This document shows, one piece after another, positions 8,576 to 17,830 of a DNA stretch of 64,000 nucleotides. The DNA comes from Shouchella rhizosphaerae (GTDB lineage: Bacteria; Bacillota; Bacilli; Bacillales; Bacillaceae_D). Under the pieces are notes generated by a model. The model searched no databases, had not been told where the DNA came from, and was given only the letters and a program-made list of their open reading frames with translations. The position numbers were made by a program, and so were the translations under genes. Location of the stretch: contig NZ_FRBS01000006.1 of assembly GCF_900142675.1 (NCBI RefSeq), positions 310,001 to 374,000 of the forward strand. Reading direction: 5' to 3'. Position 1 is the stretch's first letter. Each line of letters opens with the position of its first letter.

Positions 8576-9256
8576 TTATCGTCTACGGACGCGTTTCGAT
8601 GAAATGTTTCCTAAAGATTGCAAGCCTTGGACAATGACAATTAACAACAATACTGTGATGAGCATCGTGCCATTGTCAAAACGCTGGTAGCCATATGTGA
8701 TCGCTACGTCGCCAATTCCGCCTGCGCCAATTGCTCCTGCCATCGCTGTCGCGCCAACAAGACCGATCGTCGCTGTTGTTAAGCTGAGAAGCAAAGAAGA
8801 CAGCGCTTCGGGTAAGATGAAGCGAAAAATAATTTGCGCTTTTGATGCGCCCATTGCGTCAGCGGCTTCAATAATGCCAGGTTCCACCTCAAGCAGCGAG
8901 TTTTCAATTAACCGGGCAATATAAGGGCCGGCGTAAAACACGAGCGGCACAATCGCGGCCGTCGTTCCAATCGCAGAGCCCATCAAAAAACGGGTAAAGG
9001 GAATCAGCGCCACCAACAAAATGATAAAAGGCACAGAGCGGAGCACGTTAATGATTGGGTTGAGCGTATGGAACACAAAGCTGTTTTCGAGTATGTGCCC
9101 TGGCCGAGTAACAACAAGGGTAACACCAAGCAAAATGCCGATCACCCCAGAAAACAACAAGGACCAGCCGACCATATAGACAGTTTCATATAAGGATTCG
9201 AGCAATAGCTCGCTTGTAATATTAGGGCGAATTGCTTCAGGCAGCCACTCGAGCAT
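8576..9256 (-). CDS. metI: Methionine ABC transporter permease
   Basis: A 226-residue membrane subunit (also called metP in Bacillus) with five or so transmembrane helices and the EAA loop that contacts the ATPase (EAADAMGASKAQIIFRFILP). The N-terminal region WSLLFSGVIGILLGVTL and the central PFIILLVALIPFTRFLMG are typical of MetI. Its start overlaps the 3' end of metN by 20 bp, indicating translational coupling. Confidence 0.95.
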   Translation of the reverse strand: MLEWLPEAIRPNITSELLLESLYETVYMVGWSLLFSGVIGILLGVTLVVTRPGHILENSFVFHTLNPIINVLRSVPFIILLVALIPFTRFLMGSAIGTTAAIVPLVFYAGPYIARLIENSLLEVEPGIIEAADAMGASKAQIIFRFILPEALSSLLLSLTTATIGLVGATAMAGAIGAGGIGDVAITYGYQRFDNGTMLITVLLLIVIVQGLQSLGNISSKRVRRR

Positions 9257-10277
9257 CGCCTGTCACCTCCTTCGGTTGAAGCGGATGCGATTTTAAGTAA
9301 TTGGATGCTTCTGCAAGTATTTCTGGTTCTGCCCGTAAGTCGAAGTAAATCCGCCCAAACGATGTGCCTTGAATGTCGTTCATTGTCGCATGCAAAATGT
9401 CAACTTCAATGCCAAATGTCTGGATTAACGAGCGCAGCAAATCTGAGTGGGAGCTATCGCCTGTGACAGTCACTTCATAAATGCGCCGGTTCGGTTCTTT
9501 CTGCTGCAGCGCTTCTTTGACACGGGCAGGCAGGCCAGTCGGGATAATGGAGCGGACGAATTTTTCCGTTGTCGGATGTTGTGGACTTGAAAAAATCGAC
9601 AACACCGATCCTTCCTCGATGATGCGCCCCTTTTCCATAACGGCGACTTTATCGCAAATCTCGCGAATGACCGACATTTCGTGTGTAATCATTAAAATCG
9701 TAATGTTGTATTCAATGTTTATTTTCTTTAATAGGTGTAAAATCGAGCTTGTCGTATCTGGATCAAGAGCGGAAGTGGCTTCATCGCAAAGCAACACTTC
9801 TGGGTTCGTCGCAAGCGCTCTGGCGATGCCGATCCGCTGTTTTTGCCCTCCAGACAATTGTTCTGGATAGTTATCTGCCTTGTCGGATAAACCGACAAAT
9901 GACAGGAGTTCGGTAACTCTTTTGCGAATGTCCGCTTTTGGCGTTCTTGTCAATTTTAATGGCGTGGCAACGTTGTCGAACACTGTTTTGCTTTGGAGCA
10001 AGTTAAAATGTTGAAAGATCATGCCGATATTTCGTTTTGCCTTTTGCAGTTCTCGGCTTTTTAATGTGGCCAAATTAACACCATTAATGAGGACCTCGCC
10101 AGATGTCGGTCGCTCAAGCAAGTTGGCACTTCGAATGAGCGTACTTTTCCCGGCGCCGCTAAAACCAATCACACCATAAATTTCCCCTCGGGCGACATGT
10201 AAATTCACGTTGTCGAGGGCAGTGACTGTCTGGTTGCCTGAATGAAATGTTTTTGTCACTTGTTTAAATTCAATCAC
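9237..10277 (-). CDS. metN: Methionine ABC transporter ATP-binding protein
   Basis: A 346-residue ATPase with Walker A GFSGAGKS (38-45), the ABC signature LSGGQKQR and Walker B LLCDEATSALD, followed by a C-terminal NIL domain (about 265-340) that senses methionine and inhibits transport when it is abundant. The length and architecture match MetN exactly. It is the first gene of the operon; its leader carries the SAM riboswitch and a terminator, so transcription is expected to rise when SAM falls. Confidence 0.96.
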   Translation of the reverse strand: MIEFKQVTKTFHSGNQTVTALDNVNLHVARGEIYGVIGFSGAGKSTLIRSANLLERPTSGEVLINGVNLATLKSRELQKAKRNIGMIFQHFNLLQSKTVFDNVATPLKLTRTPKADIRKRVTELLSFVGLSDKADNYPEQLSGGQKQRIGIARALATNPEVLLCDEATSALDPDTTSSILHLLKKINIEYNITILMITHEMSVIREICDKVAVMEKGRIIEEGSVLSIFSSPQHPTTEKFVRSIIPTGLPARVKEALQQKEPNRRIYEVTVTGDSSHSDLLRSLIQTFGIEVDILHATMNDIQGTSFGRIYFDLRAEPEILAEASNYLKSHPLQPKEVTGDARVAA

Positions 10278-10373
10278 GAAAATTCACTTCCTCTTAAATT
10301 AAGTAAACAGCTATGCTTACTGGGTTTTTAAGTCTTGTTCAACAACGGATTTGGCCTTCTTTTAAGAAAAACG

Positions 10374-10404
10374 AAAAACCCCTCTTCCTGGAAAGAAAGA
10401 GGGG
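10374..10404 (-). terminator. Riboswitch-controlled terminator of the met operon
   Basis: On the minus strand CCCCTCTT pairs with AAGAGGGG (plus-strand arms 10379-10386 and 10397-10404), followed by a U-tract (A-run at 10374-10378). It lies 17 bp beyond the P1 helix of the SAM aptamer, which is the expected place for the expression platform. Confidence 0.9.
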
Positions 10405-10420
10405 TGAATGTTCAATTCAA

Positions 10421-10526
10421 TCTCTTATCTCCCAGGACGTAGTCCTGCTGGAATTAGCACCTTCCGCTCATGGCGGGGTTGCTGAAGCATCATTGGGCCA
10501 GTCCCTCTGCTCCTCTTAATAAGAAT
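10421..10526 (-). promoter_or_regulatory. SAM-I riboswitch (S-box)
   Basis: Read on the minus strand, the S-box conserved blocks occur in order: the 5' P1 arm TCTTATT (10518-10524), GAGGGACTGGCCC, ATGATGCTTCAGCAACC, AAGGTGCTAATTCC, and the closing P1 arm GATAAGAG. These are the residues that build the S-adenosylmethionine pocket. With the terminator just downstream, the element turns off the metNIQ-hydrolase operon when SAM is plentiful. Confidence 0.96.
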
Positions 10527-10675
10527 TCGTATACAGTTAAAGTTGTTGAAATTAAGTGTAGCAAAAGCAACTTATCTTGGCAAGAGAAAATTTTTACACT
10601 TTACCGCAACAAATCGATGCGCCTTTTTCCTAAAAGAGTTTGTCGCTATAATGGAGAAAAATGGAGGAGAGCGCT

Positions 10676-11584
10676 TTGAACCTCATTTTTAAAGGTAACG
10701 GGCAGACAAGTGAAGATATAATCAAACGATTTTTAATCAGCGAATCGGTTTACCCAAATACGAAAACGGAACTTGAACTGTTTGGCGTCCATGTTCGTAC
10801 AGTGAAGGGCTCATGGTTCTACCCAGAACATCAGCATGCTATTTATGAAATCAATTGGGTCATAGAAGGGCAGCAAATTTTTACAACGAATGGGAAGCGC
10901 CATGAACAAAATGCTGGTGACTTGGTGCTCGTAAGGCCAGGGGAATTTCACGCCAGCAAAGGTGGAAATACAGAGCCTTTCACGTATTTATGCATTCATT
11001 TTAATATTGATGACAAACTGTTTTTACCTTATTTAACCAATATCGATCCATTGTTTTTTAAAGCCAGTGGCAGCCTCGCCAAAAAAATGGCGCCATTTCT
11101 CGAACGGATTGCTAAATTGCTGGGGCACCATACCTTTGGCCTCGTCGAAAAAATGAATATGCAAGCAGTGATGTTTGAAATGCTGGGCATGCTTGCGCTG
11201 GGGCTCGAAGAGTTAGAAGGCAAGCGTCTTTCTGAACGGAGCGTTGCACTCGCCTATCAAATAGCGGAGCAAATTGAGCGCAACTTGGAGGGAGGCGGAC
11301 AGTTAGAAAAAAGCAATATTGAACAAATTGCCAAAAAACTGAACATAAGTGTTTCGTATTGCAATCAATTGTTTAAAAAAGTATACCAAATGTCTCCGCG
11401 CAAGTATTGGTCCTTTAAACAGTTAAATAAAGCAAAAGCGCTGTTGGTGCAAAAAGATGTGACGATTGAAATGGTTGCCGATCAACTTGGCTATTACGAT
11501 ATCTCCCATTTTAGCCGCCAATTCAAACGCTGGACTGGCCTAGCACCAAGCCAGTTCCGCGCCAAACATGAGTCACTTTACTGA
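10676..11584 (+). CDS. AraC-family transcriptional regulator
   Basis: About 302 residues: an N-terminal cupin sensor domain (HQHAIYEINWVIEGQQIFTT, then AGDLVLVRPGEFH) and a C-terminal pair of helix-turn-helix motifs (IEQIAKKLNISVSYCNQLFK and VADQLGYYDISHFSRQFKRW) with the terminal LAPSQFR. The start is probably TTG 10676, because GGAGGAG at 10663-10669 is six bases away; the ATG 15 bases upstream overlaps that site. It directly precedes the beta-xylosidase and alpha-glucuronidase genes and probably activates them in response to a xylan-derived sugar. Confidence 0.88.
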   Translation: MNLIFKGNGQTSEDIIKRFLISESVYPNTKTELELFGVHVRTVKGSWFYPEHQHAIYEINWVIEGQQIFTTNGKRHEQNAGDLVLVRPGEFHASKGGNTEPFTYLCIHFNIDDKLFLPYLTNIDPLFFKASGSLAKKMAPFLERIAKLLGHHTFGLVEKMNMQAVMFEMLGMLALGLEELEGKRLSERSVALAYQIAEQIERNLEGGGQLEKSNIEQIAKKLNISVSYCNQLFKKVYQMSPRKYWSFKQLNKAKALLVQKDVTIEMVADQLGYYDISHFSRQFKRWTGLAPSQFRAKHESLY

Positions 11585-11593
11585 AAATAATTT

Positions 11594-11630
11594 ACGAGGG
11601 AGCAGGCATGCCACAATGTCTGCTCTCGTC
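11594..11630 (+). terminator. Hairpin after the AraC-type gene
   Basis: ACGAGGGAGCAG pairs, with one bulge, with CTGCTCTCGTC starting 9 bp after the stop codon. There is no U-tract, so termination efficiency is doubtful. Confidence 0.4.
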
Positions 11631-11808
11631 TTAGGAGGGAGCGTATCAGAGCTTTGCTTTCTGGCGAGTAAACGTTCGATCTGCAATTCCCCTCGTTTTC
11701 ACTCTGAATCTGGCTTTTATCAGGCCCATGTTTGAAGCCCTTTTGTGCAGGTATGGGTAAATAATGCGCAGAAACGTACATGTTTTTCCCTCTAATTGGT
11801 TGGTAAAA

Positions 11809-11822
11809 TGAAAGCGGTAACA
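11809..11822 (+). promoter_or_regulatory. CcpA cre site upstream of the beta-xylosidase gene
   Basis: TGAAAGCGGTAACA matches the cre consensus TGWAANCGNTNWCA at every position and ends 22 bp before the ATG of the GH43 gene. Catabolite repression of the xylan-oligosaccharide cluster is expected from known CcpA biology. Confidence 0.8.
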
Positions 11823-11844
11823 AAAATGAATAAGGAGCGGACAA

Positions 11845-13512
11845 ATGATACGAAACCCTGTTTTAAAAGGCTTTAATCCAGACCCGAGTATTTGCCGGGT
11901 GGGCGATGATTACTATATGGCCGTTTCCACGTTTGAATGGTTTCCCGGTGTACAAATCCACCATTCCCGTGATTTAGTCAACTGGCGCCTCATTAGTCGG
12001 CCACTTAATCGCATCAGTCAATTAAACATGATTGGCAACCCCGATTCTGGTGGTGTGTGGGCGCCGTGCTTGAGCTACTCCAATGGGAAATTTTGGCTTG
12101 TTTACTCTGATGTAAAAGTAGTGGAAGGCAATACGTGGAAAGACGGCCATAACTATCTTGTGACATGTGAAACGATTGATGGGGAATGGAGCGAGCCTAT
12201 TTATTTGAACAGCTCTGGCTTTGATCCTTCTTTATTCCATGATGAAGACGGGCGCAAGTATGTGGTGAATATGGTGTGGGACCAACGGGTGTACAATCAT
12301 CGTTTTTATGGAATTTGCATACAGGAATACAGCGTATTGGAAAAACGATTAGTTGGTAAACCGCAAATGATTTTTAAAGGGACGGAATTAGGGTTAACAG
12401 AAGCCCCTCACCTTTACCAGGCAAACGGCTATTATTATTTACTGACAGCAGAAGGTGGAACGAAATATGAGCATGCGGCCACAATTGCCCGCTCGAAAGA
12501 TATTTATGGCCCTTACGAAGTCCATCCACAAAACCCAATATTGTCGAGCTGGGCAGATCCAAGCCATCCGTTGCAAAAAGCTGGCCATGCCTCTCTTGTA
12601 GAAACGCAACATGGCGACTGGTATATGGCTCACTTATTAGGCCGGCCCATTAAGAGGCAAGGGAAGAAGCTCTTAGAGGAGCGAGGCTTTTGCCCACTTG
12701 GCCGTGAAACGGCGATCCAAAAAATAGATTGGAAAGATGACTGGCCTTATGTTGTCAATGGCCCTTTGCCATCAGTAGAAGTCGCTGGACCAAAATTGCC
12801 AGAAGTTCAATGGCCACAAGACTATCCCGAGTGTGATCCATTTGATCACCCGGTGTTAAACCACCACTATCAAACATTGCGAATTCCATTTAATGAGGAA
12901 ATTGGTATGATCGACCATGAAGCGGGCATTCTGCGCCTGTTTGGGCGGGAATCACTCCACTCCAAACATACACAAGCACTTGTCGCCCGCCGCTGGCAAA
13001 GTTTTCACTTTGACGCTGCGACGGAAGTATCTTTTTACCCAGAAACGTTTCAACAGGCAGCCGGGTTAATTTGCTATTACGATACTGAAAATTGGGTTTC
13101 GCTTCAAGTAACTTGGCATGAGCAGAAAGGACGGATTTTAGATCTTGTCCAATGCGACCATTTTCATGTCTCCCAGCCATTGCAAGGCAGCGAAATCGTT
13201 GTGCCAGAACAGGCAGCCACTGTCCACCTTAAAGTCAGCGTCCGTTACGATACATTCTCGTTTGCTTATTCTTTTGATGGCAGCCATTTTGAGGATATTG
13301 GCGTTTCTTTTGACACCTATAAACTTTCTGACGACTACATCGCCCATGGTGGGTTTTTTACAGGAGCGTTTGTCGGCATGCATTGCCAAGACACGTCAGG
13401 TGTACGCAAACATGCAGATTTCCACTCGTTTTCTTATCACGAGTTAGAGAGCAACAGTCTCAATCAAGCAGAAGGAGGTACAAGCGCTAGGAAAAGTGTG
13501 ATTCATGGGTGA
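11845..13512 (+). CDS. xynB: GH43 beta-xylosidase (xylan 1,4-beta-xylosidase)
   Basis: A 555-residue intracellular glycosidase (no signal peptide) releasing xylose from xylo-oligosaccharides. The five-bladed catalytic domain has the general base at D13 (FNPDPSI), the pKa modulator at D127 (SGFDPSL) and the general acid at E186 (LTEAPHLY), spaced as in GH43 subfamily 11 enzymes. A beta-sandwich domain (about 325-540) follows. Its length is slightly above the usual 535. A perfect cre site precedes it and the GH67 alpha-glucuronidase follows, so it is probably the first gene of the glucuronoxylan-oligosaccharide operon. Confidence 0.94.
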   Translation: MIRNPVLKGFNPDPSICRVGDDYYMAVSTFEWFPGVQIHHSRDLVNWRLISRPLNRISQLNMIGNPDSGGVWAPCLSYSNGKFWLVYSDVKVVEGNTWKDGHNYLVTCETIDGEWSEPIYLNSSGFDPSLFHDEDGRKYVVNMVWDQRVYNHRFYGICIQEYSVLEKRLVGKPQMIFKGTELGLTEAPHLYQANGYYYLLTAEGGTKYEHAATIARSKDIYGPYEVHPQNPILSSWADPSHPLQKAGHASLVETQHGDWYMAHLLGRPIKRQGKKLLEERGFCPLGRETAIQKIDWKDDWPYVVNGPLPSVEVAGPKLPEVQWPQDYPECDPFDHPVLNHHYQTLRIPFNEEIGMIDHEAGILRLFGRESLHSKHTQALVARRWQSFHFDAATEVSFYPETFQQAAGLICYYDTENWVSLQVTWHEQKGRILDLVQCDHFHVSQPLQGSEIVVPEQAATVHLKVSVRYDTFSFAYSFDGSHFEDIGVSFDTYKLSDDYIAHGGFFTGAFVGMHCQDTSGVRKHADFHSFSYHELESNSLNQAEGGTSARKSVIHG

Positions 13513-13717
13513 CGGACTAGGAGACGACATACGATTGCTTGGAAAAGTGAAAAGCAAACGATATCGAAGGGGGAAGGAAGTTTATACAATCGCTTTTCGT
13601 ATAAATGCTTGCCAGTCTGGCTTCCCCATTCGACGCCAACGTCGTTAGCGCGCTTTTCCACCGTGGACTTCTGCATTAGAGCAAGGGATTGGAAATAAAC
13701 GAGCGAAAAAGAAAAGG

Positions 13718-15742
13718 GTGACTGGGAGTATGCCTATTCAAGAGAAAACTAGAGCAAGAGATACTTGCTGGCTTCCTGAAGAAGGGCAAGGGCACCGAGC
13801 CGAAAAAGTCCACATTTCCGTAGTAGGGAATGGTTTTAGATTGGACACGATTAAAAAGGTGGCGCAGACATATTTGCCACGGATATTTGCCGATGTGGAC
13901 ATAGTAGATGCCGAGTTTGCAAATGTAATCGTAGGAACATTTGCCGACTTGGGCCGTAGCGAACGGGTGGGCCATCAAGAAGGGTACCGTATATTCGCTG
14001 ACGGCAGTCAACTAATCATTGCAGGCGATACAGAATTTGGCGTGCTATATGGCTTTTACGAGTTTCTAAAGAAAAGCCAACAAGGGTGTCCGTTGCTAAC
14101 GATGGAAGCGGAAGACCAGCCTGCGATGGAAGTGCGGATGATCAACCATTGGGATAACCTGGATGGTTCGGTTGAAAGAGGGTATGCAGGGAAATCGCTT
14201 TTTTTTGACAACAATGCCTGGGGAGCGTCAGACGAAGAAATCGTCCAATATGCGGAAATGCTCTCTTCCATAGGCATCAATGCTTTGACTATTAACAATG
14301 TAAATGTCCACGCAAAAGAAACAGAACTGATTACAGAAAAGTGGCTGCCACAATTGGCAAAAGTAGCAAACTTATTTGATGCTTACCACATTACGCTTTT
14401 TTTAAGTGCAAACTTTGCCAGTCCGATGACACTGGGGCATTTGCAAACAGCGGATCCCCTTGATAAGCGTGTTGTTCACTGGTGGAAAACGCAAGTCGAG
14501 GAAATATACAAGTACATTCCTACATTTGGCGGCTTTGTGATAAAAGCCGATTCCGAACATCGGCCTGGACCATTTACATATGGCAGGACGCATGCACAAG
14601 GCGCTAATATGCTTGCTGATGCATTAAAACCATATGGTGGCGTTGTGTTTTGGCGTTGTTTTGTCTATGATTGCTTGCAAGATTGGCGTGATCGTTCGAC
14701 CGATAGGGCTAAGGCGGCCTATGAGCATTTTGCTCCTTTGGATGGGACATTTGCAGACAATGTCATTTTGCAAATTAAAAACGGCCCAATGGATTTTCAA
14801 GTGCGGGAACCTGTCTCGCCCCTATTTGGAGCATTAACACAAACGAACTACGTCATGGAACTACAAATTACCCAGGAATACACCGGGCAGCAAATAGATG
14901 TTTGTTATTTGCCAATGCAATGGCAAGAAATATGGTCATTCGACACACATGCAAATGGAGAGGGCACAAAAATAGCCGACCTTCTATCTAGCCGCCAACA
15001 GGACGGAAAGGGGAAAGGCGTAACAGCTGTTTCAAACATAGGAAACAATCAAAACTGGACTGGGCATCCATTTGCCCAAGCCAATTTATACGGTTATGGC
15101 CAACTCGCCTGGAATCCTGAGCAGTGCCCAAGAAAGATTGCCGAAGAATGGGCAAAGCGGACGTATGCGCACTTGTCAGCTGAGGTGCGGCAAACAATTT
15201 GTTCGATTTTAAAGCGGTCATGGTCTGTTTATGAAGCTTATACAGCCCCTCTTGGTGTCGGTTGGATGGTCAACACAGGCCATCATTATGGGCCAAATGT
15301 AAATGGGTATGAATACTCGCCGTGGGGGACGTACCATTTCTCTGACCGAAACGGCTTAGGGGTTGACCGTACGAAAACCGGAAGTAATTACATTAGCCAA
15401 TACAAACAACCTGTGGCCGAGTTGTATGGAAATGTAGCGACGTGCCCAGACGAATTGTTGTTGTTTTTTCACCATGTTCCTTATACCCATATGCTAAAAA
15501 GTGGAAAGACTGTGATCCAACACATTTATGACGCCCATTTTGAAGGTGTAGAGGAGGTTGAAGCGTTTCTAGAAGCATGGGAGGGACAGAAGGAAGCAAT
15601 GCCTGACAGTCTTTATATGCATGTAAAAGAAAGGTTTGAAGCTCAATTAGCGAATGCCCGCGAATGGCGCGACCAAGTAAATACGTATTACTACCGGATG
15701 TCGGGGATAAACGACGAACGGGGCAGAACAATTTATAAGTAA
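13718..15742 (+). CDS. aguA: GH67 alpha-glucuronidase
   Basis: A 674-residue cytoplasmic enzyme that removes 4-O-methylglucuronic acid from the end of short xylo-oligosaccharides. The central TIM barrel shows the family motifs FVIKADSEHRPGPFTYGRTH and QIKNGPMDFQVREP, which hold the catalytic carboxylates, and an N-terminal beta domain precedes it (about 1-130). Length and order agree with Geobacillus AguA. The start is ambiguous between GTG 13718 and ATG 13730; neither is ideally spaced from a ribosome binding site. It lies 205 bp after the GH43 gene and 150 bp before the importer genes. Confidence 0.94.
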   Translation: MTGSMPIQEKTRARDTCWLPEEGQGHRAEKVHISVVGNGFRLDTIKKVAQTYLPRIFADVDIVDAEFANVIVGTFADLGRSERVGHQEGYRIFADGSQLIIAGDTEFGVLYGFYEFLKKSQQGCPLLTMEAEDQPAMEVRMINHWDNLDGSVERGYAGKSLFFDNNAWGASDEEIVQYAEMLSSIGINALTINNVNVHAKETELITEKWLPQLAKVANLFDAYHITLFLSANFASPMTLGHLQTADPLDKRVVHWWKTQVEEIYKYIPTFGGFVIKADSEHRPGPFTYGRTHAQGANMLADALKPYGGVVFWRCFVYDCLQDWRDRSTDRAKAAYEHFAPLDGTFADNVILQIKNGPMDFQVREPVSPLFGALTQTNYVMELQITQEYTGQQIDVCYLPMQWQEIWSFDTHANGEGTKIADLLSSRQQDGKGKGVTAVSNIGNNQNWTGHPFAQANLYGYGQLAWNPEQCPRKIAEEWAKRTYAHLSAEVRQTICSILKRSWSVYEAYTAPLGVGWMVNTGHHYGPNVNGYEYSPWGTYHFSDRNGLGVDRTKTGSNYISQYKQPVAELYGNVATCPDELLLFFHHVPYTHMLKSGKTVIQHIYDAHFEGVEEVEAFLEAWEGQKEAMPDSLYMHVKERFEAQLANAREWRDQVNTYYYRMSGINDERGRTIYK

Positions 15743-15892
15743 AAATCACAAAAGCTGTGCTGTCAAAGGCACTTTTCATTAGGGGACGGCGGTTCTTTTC
15801 TTGGCAGAGGGGGGACCGTAAGCGCCTGAACCTATTGTCTGTCAAATAAGTAACGTAGGAAAGCTCGTTTATCAAAGTTAGGGGAGGGTTAC

Positions 15893-16855
15893 ATGGCAGG
15901 GATAGACAAAGCTAGAAATGCGCATGTTTTGACAGGGACAAAAATGCGTAAGCTGACACGATTAAGAACGGTTATTCGGAAAGATTGGCAACTATATTCC
16001 TTACTGCTATTACCGCTTATTTACTTAATAATTTTTAAATATGGTCCGATGATTGGAAATGTCATTGCATTTAGGCGCTTTGTTCCTGGGGGCCATTTGT
16101 TTGGGGAAGAATGGGTAGGTTTTCACTATTTTAAGATGTTTATTAATGATCCTACCTTTTGGAAGGTCTTTACAAATACGCTCATGCTTGGCGGGCTTAC
16201 GTTATTGATTTGCTTTCCAATGCCAATTATTTTTGCGTTGTTATTAAATGAAATCAAGGCTAAAAAATTCAAAAAATTTGTTCAAACAGCTTCCTATTTG
16301 CCTCACTTCTTATCCATCGTGATTGTAGCAGGCATGATCTTGCAATTAACGGCTCTCAACGGTTCGATTAATGTGATCGTTGAATTCTTTACAGGTGAAA
16401 AAATTAATTTTATTCAGCAGGCTGAATGGTTTCGGACCATTTATATTACCTCTGACATCTGGCAAGGGATGGGTTGGGGTGCAATTTTATATTTGGCTGC
16501 CTTAACAACGATTGATGACTCTCTCTATGAGGCGGCAAAAATTGACGGAGCCAATCGTTGGAAGCAAACGTTGCACATTACCATTCCAGGAATTCTTCCA
16601 ACGATTATTACATTGTTAATTCTAAATATTGGAAGTTTTTTGGCTGTTGGTTTCGAGAAAATTTTACTTATATACAACCCATTGACCTATGAAACGTCAG
16701 ATGTCATTTCAACTTATTTGTATCGAGTAGGTCTGGAATCGAGCAACTTTAGTTATGCGACGGCGATTGGCTTATTTGAATCCATCATAGGCTTAGTACT
16801 GATTTTAACAGCGAATGGAATTTCTAGAAAGTTAACGGAAAGAAGCTTGTGGTAG
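15893..16855 (+). CDS. CUT1 sugar ABC permease, LplB type
   Basis: A 320-residue inner-membrane subunit with six predicted helices and the EAA loop EAAKIDGANRWKQTLHITIP. The N-terminal segment ending in FKYGPMIGNVIAF is characteristic of the LplB group, which imports complex oligosaccharides and uses a shared MsmX-like ATPase. GGGGAGGG lies upstream of the ATG. Between the alpha-glucuronidase and its partner permease, it most likely carries aldotetraouronic acid-type xylan fragments, like AguF/AguG of Geobacillus. No ATP-binding gene is in the cluster. Confidence 0.9.
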   Translation: MAGIDKARNAHVLTGTKMRKLTRLRTVIRKDWQLYSLLLLPLIYLIIFKYGPMIGNVIAFRRFVPGGHLFGEEWVGFHYFKMFINDPTFWKVFTNTLMLGGLTLLICFPMPIIFALLLNEIKAKKFKKFVQTASYLPHFLSIVIVAGMILQLTALNGSINVIVEFFTGEKINFIQQAEWFRTIYITSDIWQGMGWGAILYLAALTTIDDSLYEAAKIDGANRWKQTLHITIPGILPTIITLLILNIGSFLAVGFEKILLIYNPLTYETSDVISTYLYRVGLESSNFSYATAIGLFESIIGLVLILTANGISRKLTERSLW

Positions 16856-16867
16856 GGAGGGGGAAAT

Positions 16868-17737
16868 ATGCAGGAATCCATCCAGTACAAGATTTTTAAA
16901 GTATTCAATGTGTTTATTTTGCTAGTCATTGTCTTTTGTACGCTTTATCCTTTTTTAAATGTGGTTGCACAATCTTTTAGTAGTGAAGCTTATATTAGCG
17001 CTGGAGAAGTCAATTTAATTCCAAAAGGCTTTAATATTGAAACGTATAAGACAGTGATTGAAGATAGAATGTTTTGGATTAACTATAAAAATACTGTTGT
17101 TTATACAGTGGTTGGTACAGCGATTTCCATGTTTTTTACGACGATCTTTGCTTATGCACTGTCAAAAAGACGTTTGGTTGGCCGCCGTTTTTTAACATTA
17201 TTTGCCGTATTTACGATGTTTTTTAATGGAGGTTTAATCCCGAACTATCTACTAATCAATAACTTAGGATTTCATAATACCATTTGGGCGATTGTGATCC
17301 CGGGAGCGATTAGTATTTATAACATGCTTATTATGAAATCGTTTTTTGAAAATATGCCTGATGAGCTAGAAGAAGCAGCCGCAATGGATGGGATGAATAC
17401 GTATGGAATTCTTCTCAAAATTGTTCTACCACTTAGTAAAGCTGTGATGGCAACAATGGTTCTCTTTTATGCAGTGGGACACTGGAATTCATGGTTTCCA
17501 GCCTTTTTGTATCTTGACCAAAAAGACTTGTTTCCCGTTACGATCTACTTGCGAAATATGATTGCTGGGGCTACTGGCGGCGCGGCAGCGGGCGCAACAT
17601 CAGCAGATAATTTAATACAGATTTCAGCCAATATCAAATCGGTTACGATGGTCCTGACGATATTACCGATTTTAACTGTCTACCCGTTTGTCCAGAAATA
17701 CTTTGTCTCAGGCGTGATGTTAGGGTCTGTTAAGTAA
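16868..17737 (+). CDS. CUT1 sugar ABC permease, LplC/YtcP type
   Basis: A 289-residue partner permease with about six transmembrane helices and the EAA loop EEAAAMDGMNTYGILLKIVLP. The family-typical YFVSGVMLGSVK lies at its C-terminus. It starts 12 bp after the first permease with GGGAGGGGG upstream. The two permeases are expected to form the heterodimeric channel for the lipoprotein encoded next. Confidence 0.9.
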   Translation: MQESIQYKIFKVFNVFILLVIVFCTLYPFLNVVAQSFSSEAYISAGEVNLIPKGFNIETYKTVIEDRMFWINYKNTVVYTVVGTAISMFFTTIFAYALSKRRLVGRRFLTLFAVFTMFFNGGLIPNYLLINNLGFHNTIWAIVIPGAISIYNMLIMKSFFENMPDELEEAAAMDGMNTYGILLKIVLPLSKAVMATMVLFYAVGHWNSWFPAFLYLDQKDLFPVTIYLRNMIAGATGGAAAGATSADNLIQISANIKSVTMVLTILPILTVYPFVQKYFVSGVMLGSVK

Positions 17738-17830
17738 ATTAAGTGCTAACGAGCAATGGTGTCAGTCATTACTGCTCAAGATAGGAAGAAGAAGCGTAGT
17801 GCTTTTCGAATAAAAAGGGAGGGAATAGAA

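Larger units (their letters stand above)
10278..10675. other. Leader region shared by the met operon (left) and AraC-type gene (right)
   Basis: About 400 bp without a protein gene. It holds, for the leftward transcript, the SAM riboswitch and terminator listed separately and about 95 bp of leader between the terminator and metN. The right part, from 10530, must contain both divergent promoters; TATACG at 10529-10534 on the minus strand is a possible -10 for the met operon. Confidence 0.6.

Noticed and set aside
17756-17830. 25-codon N-terminal extension of the sugar-binding lipoprotein.
   Set aside because: It would place charged residues ahead of the signal peptide and ignores the strong site before ATG 17831.
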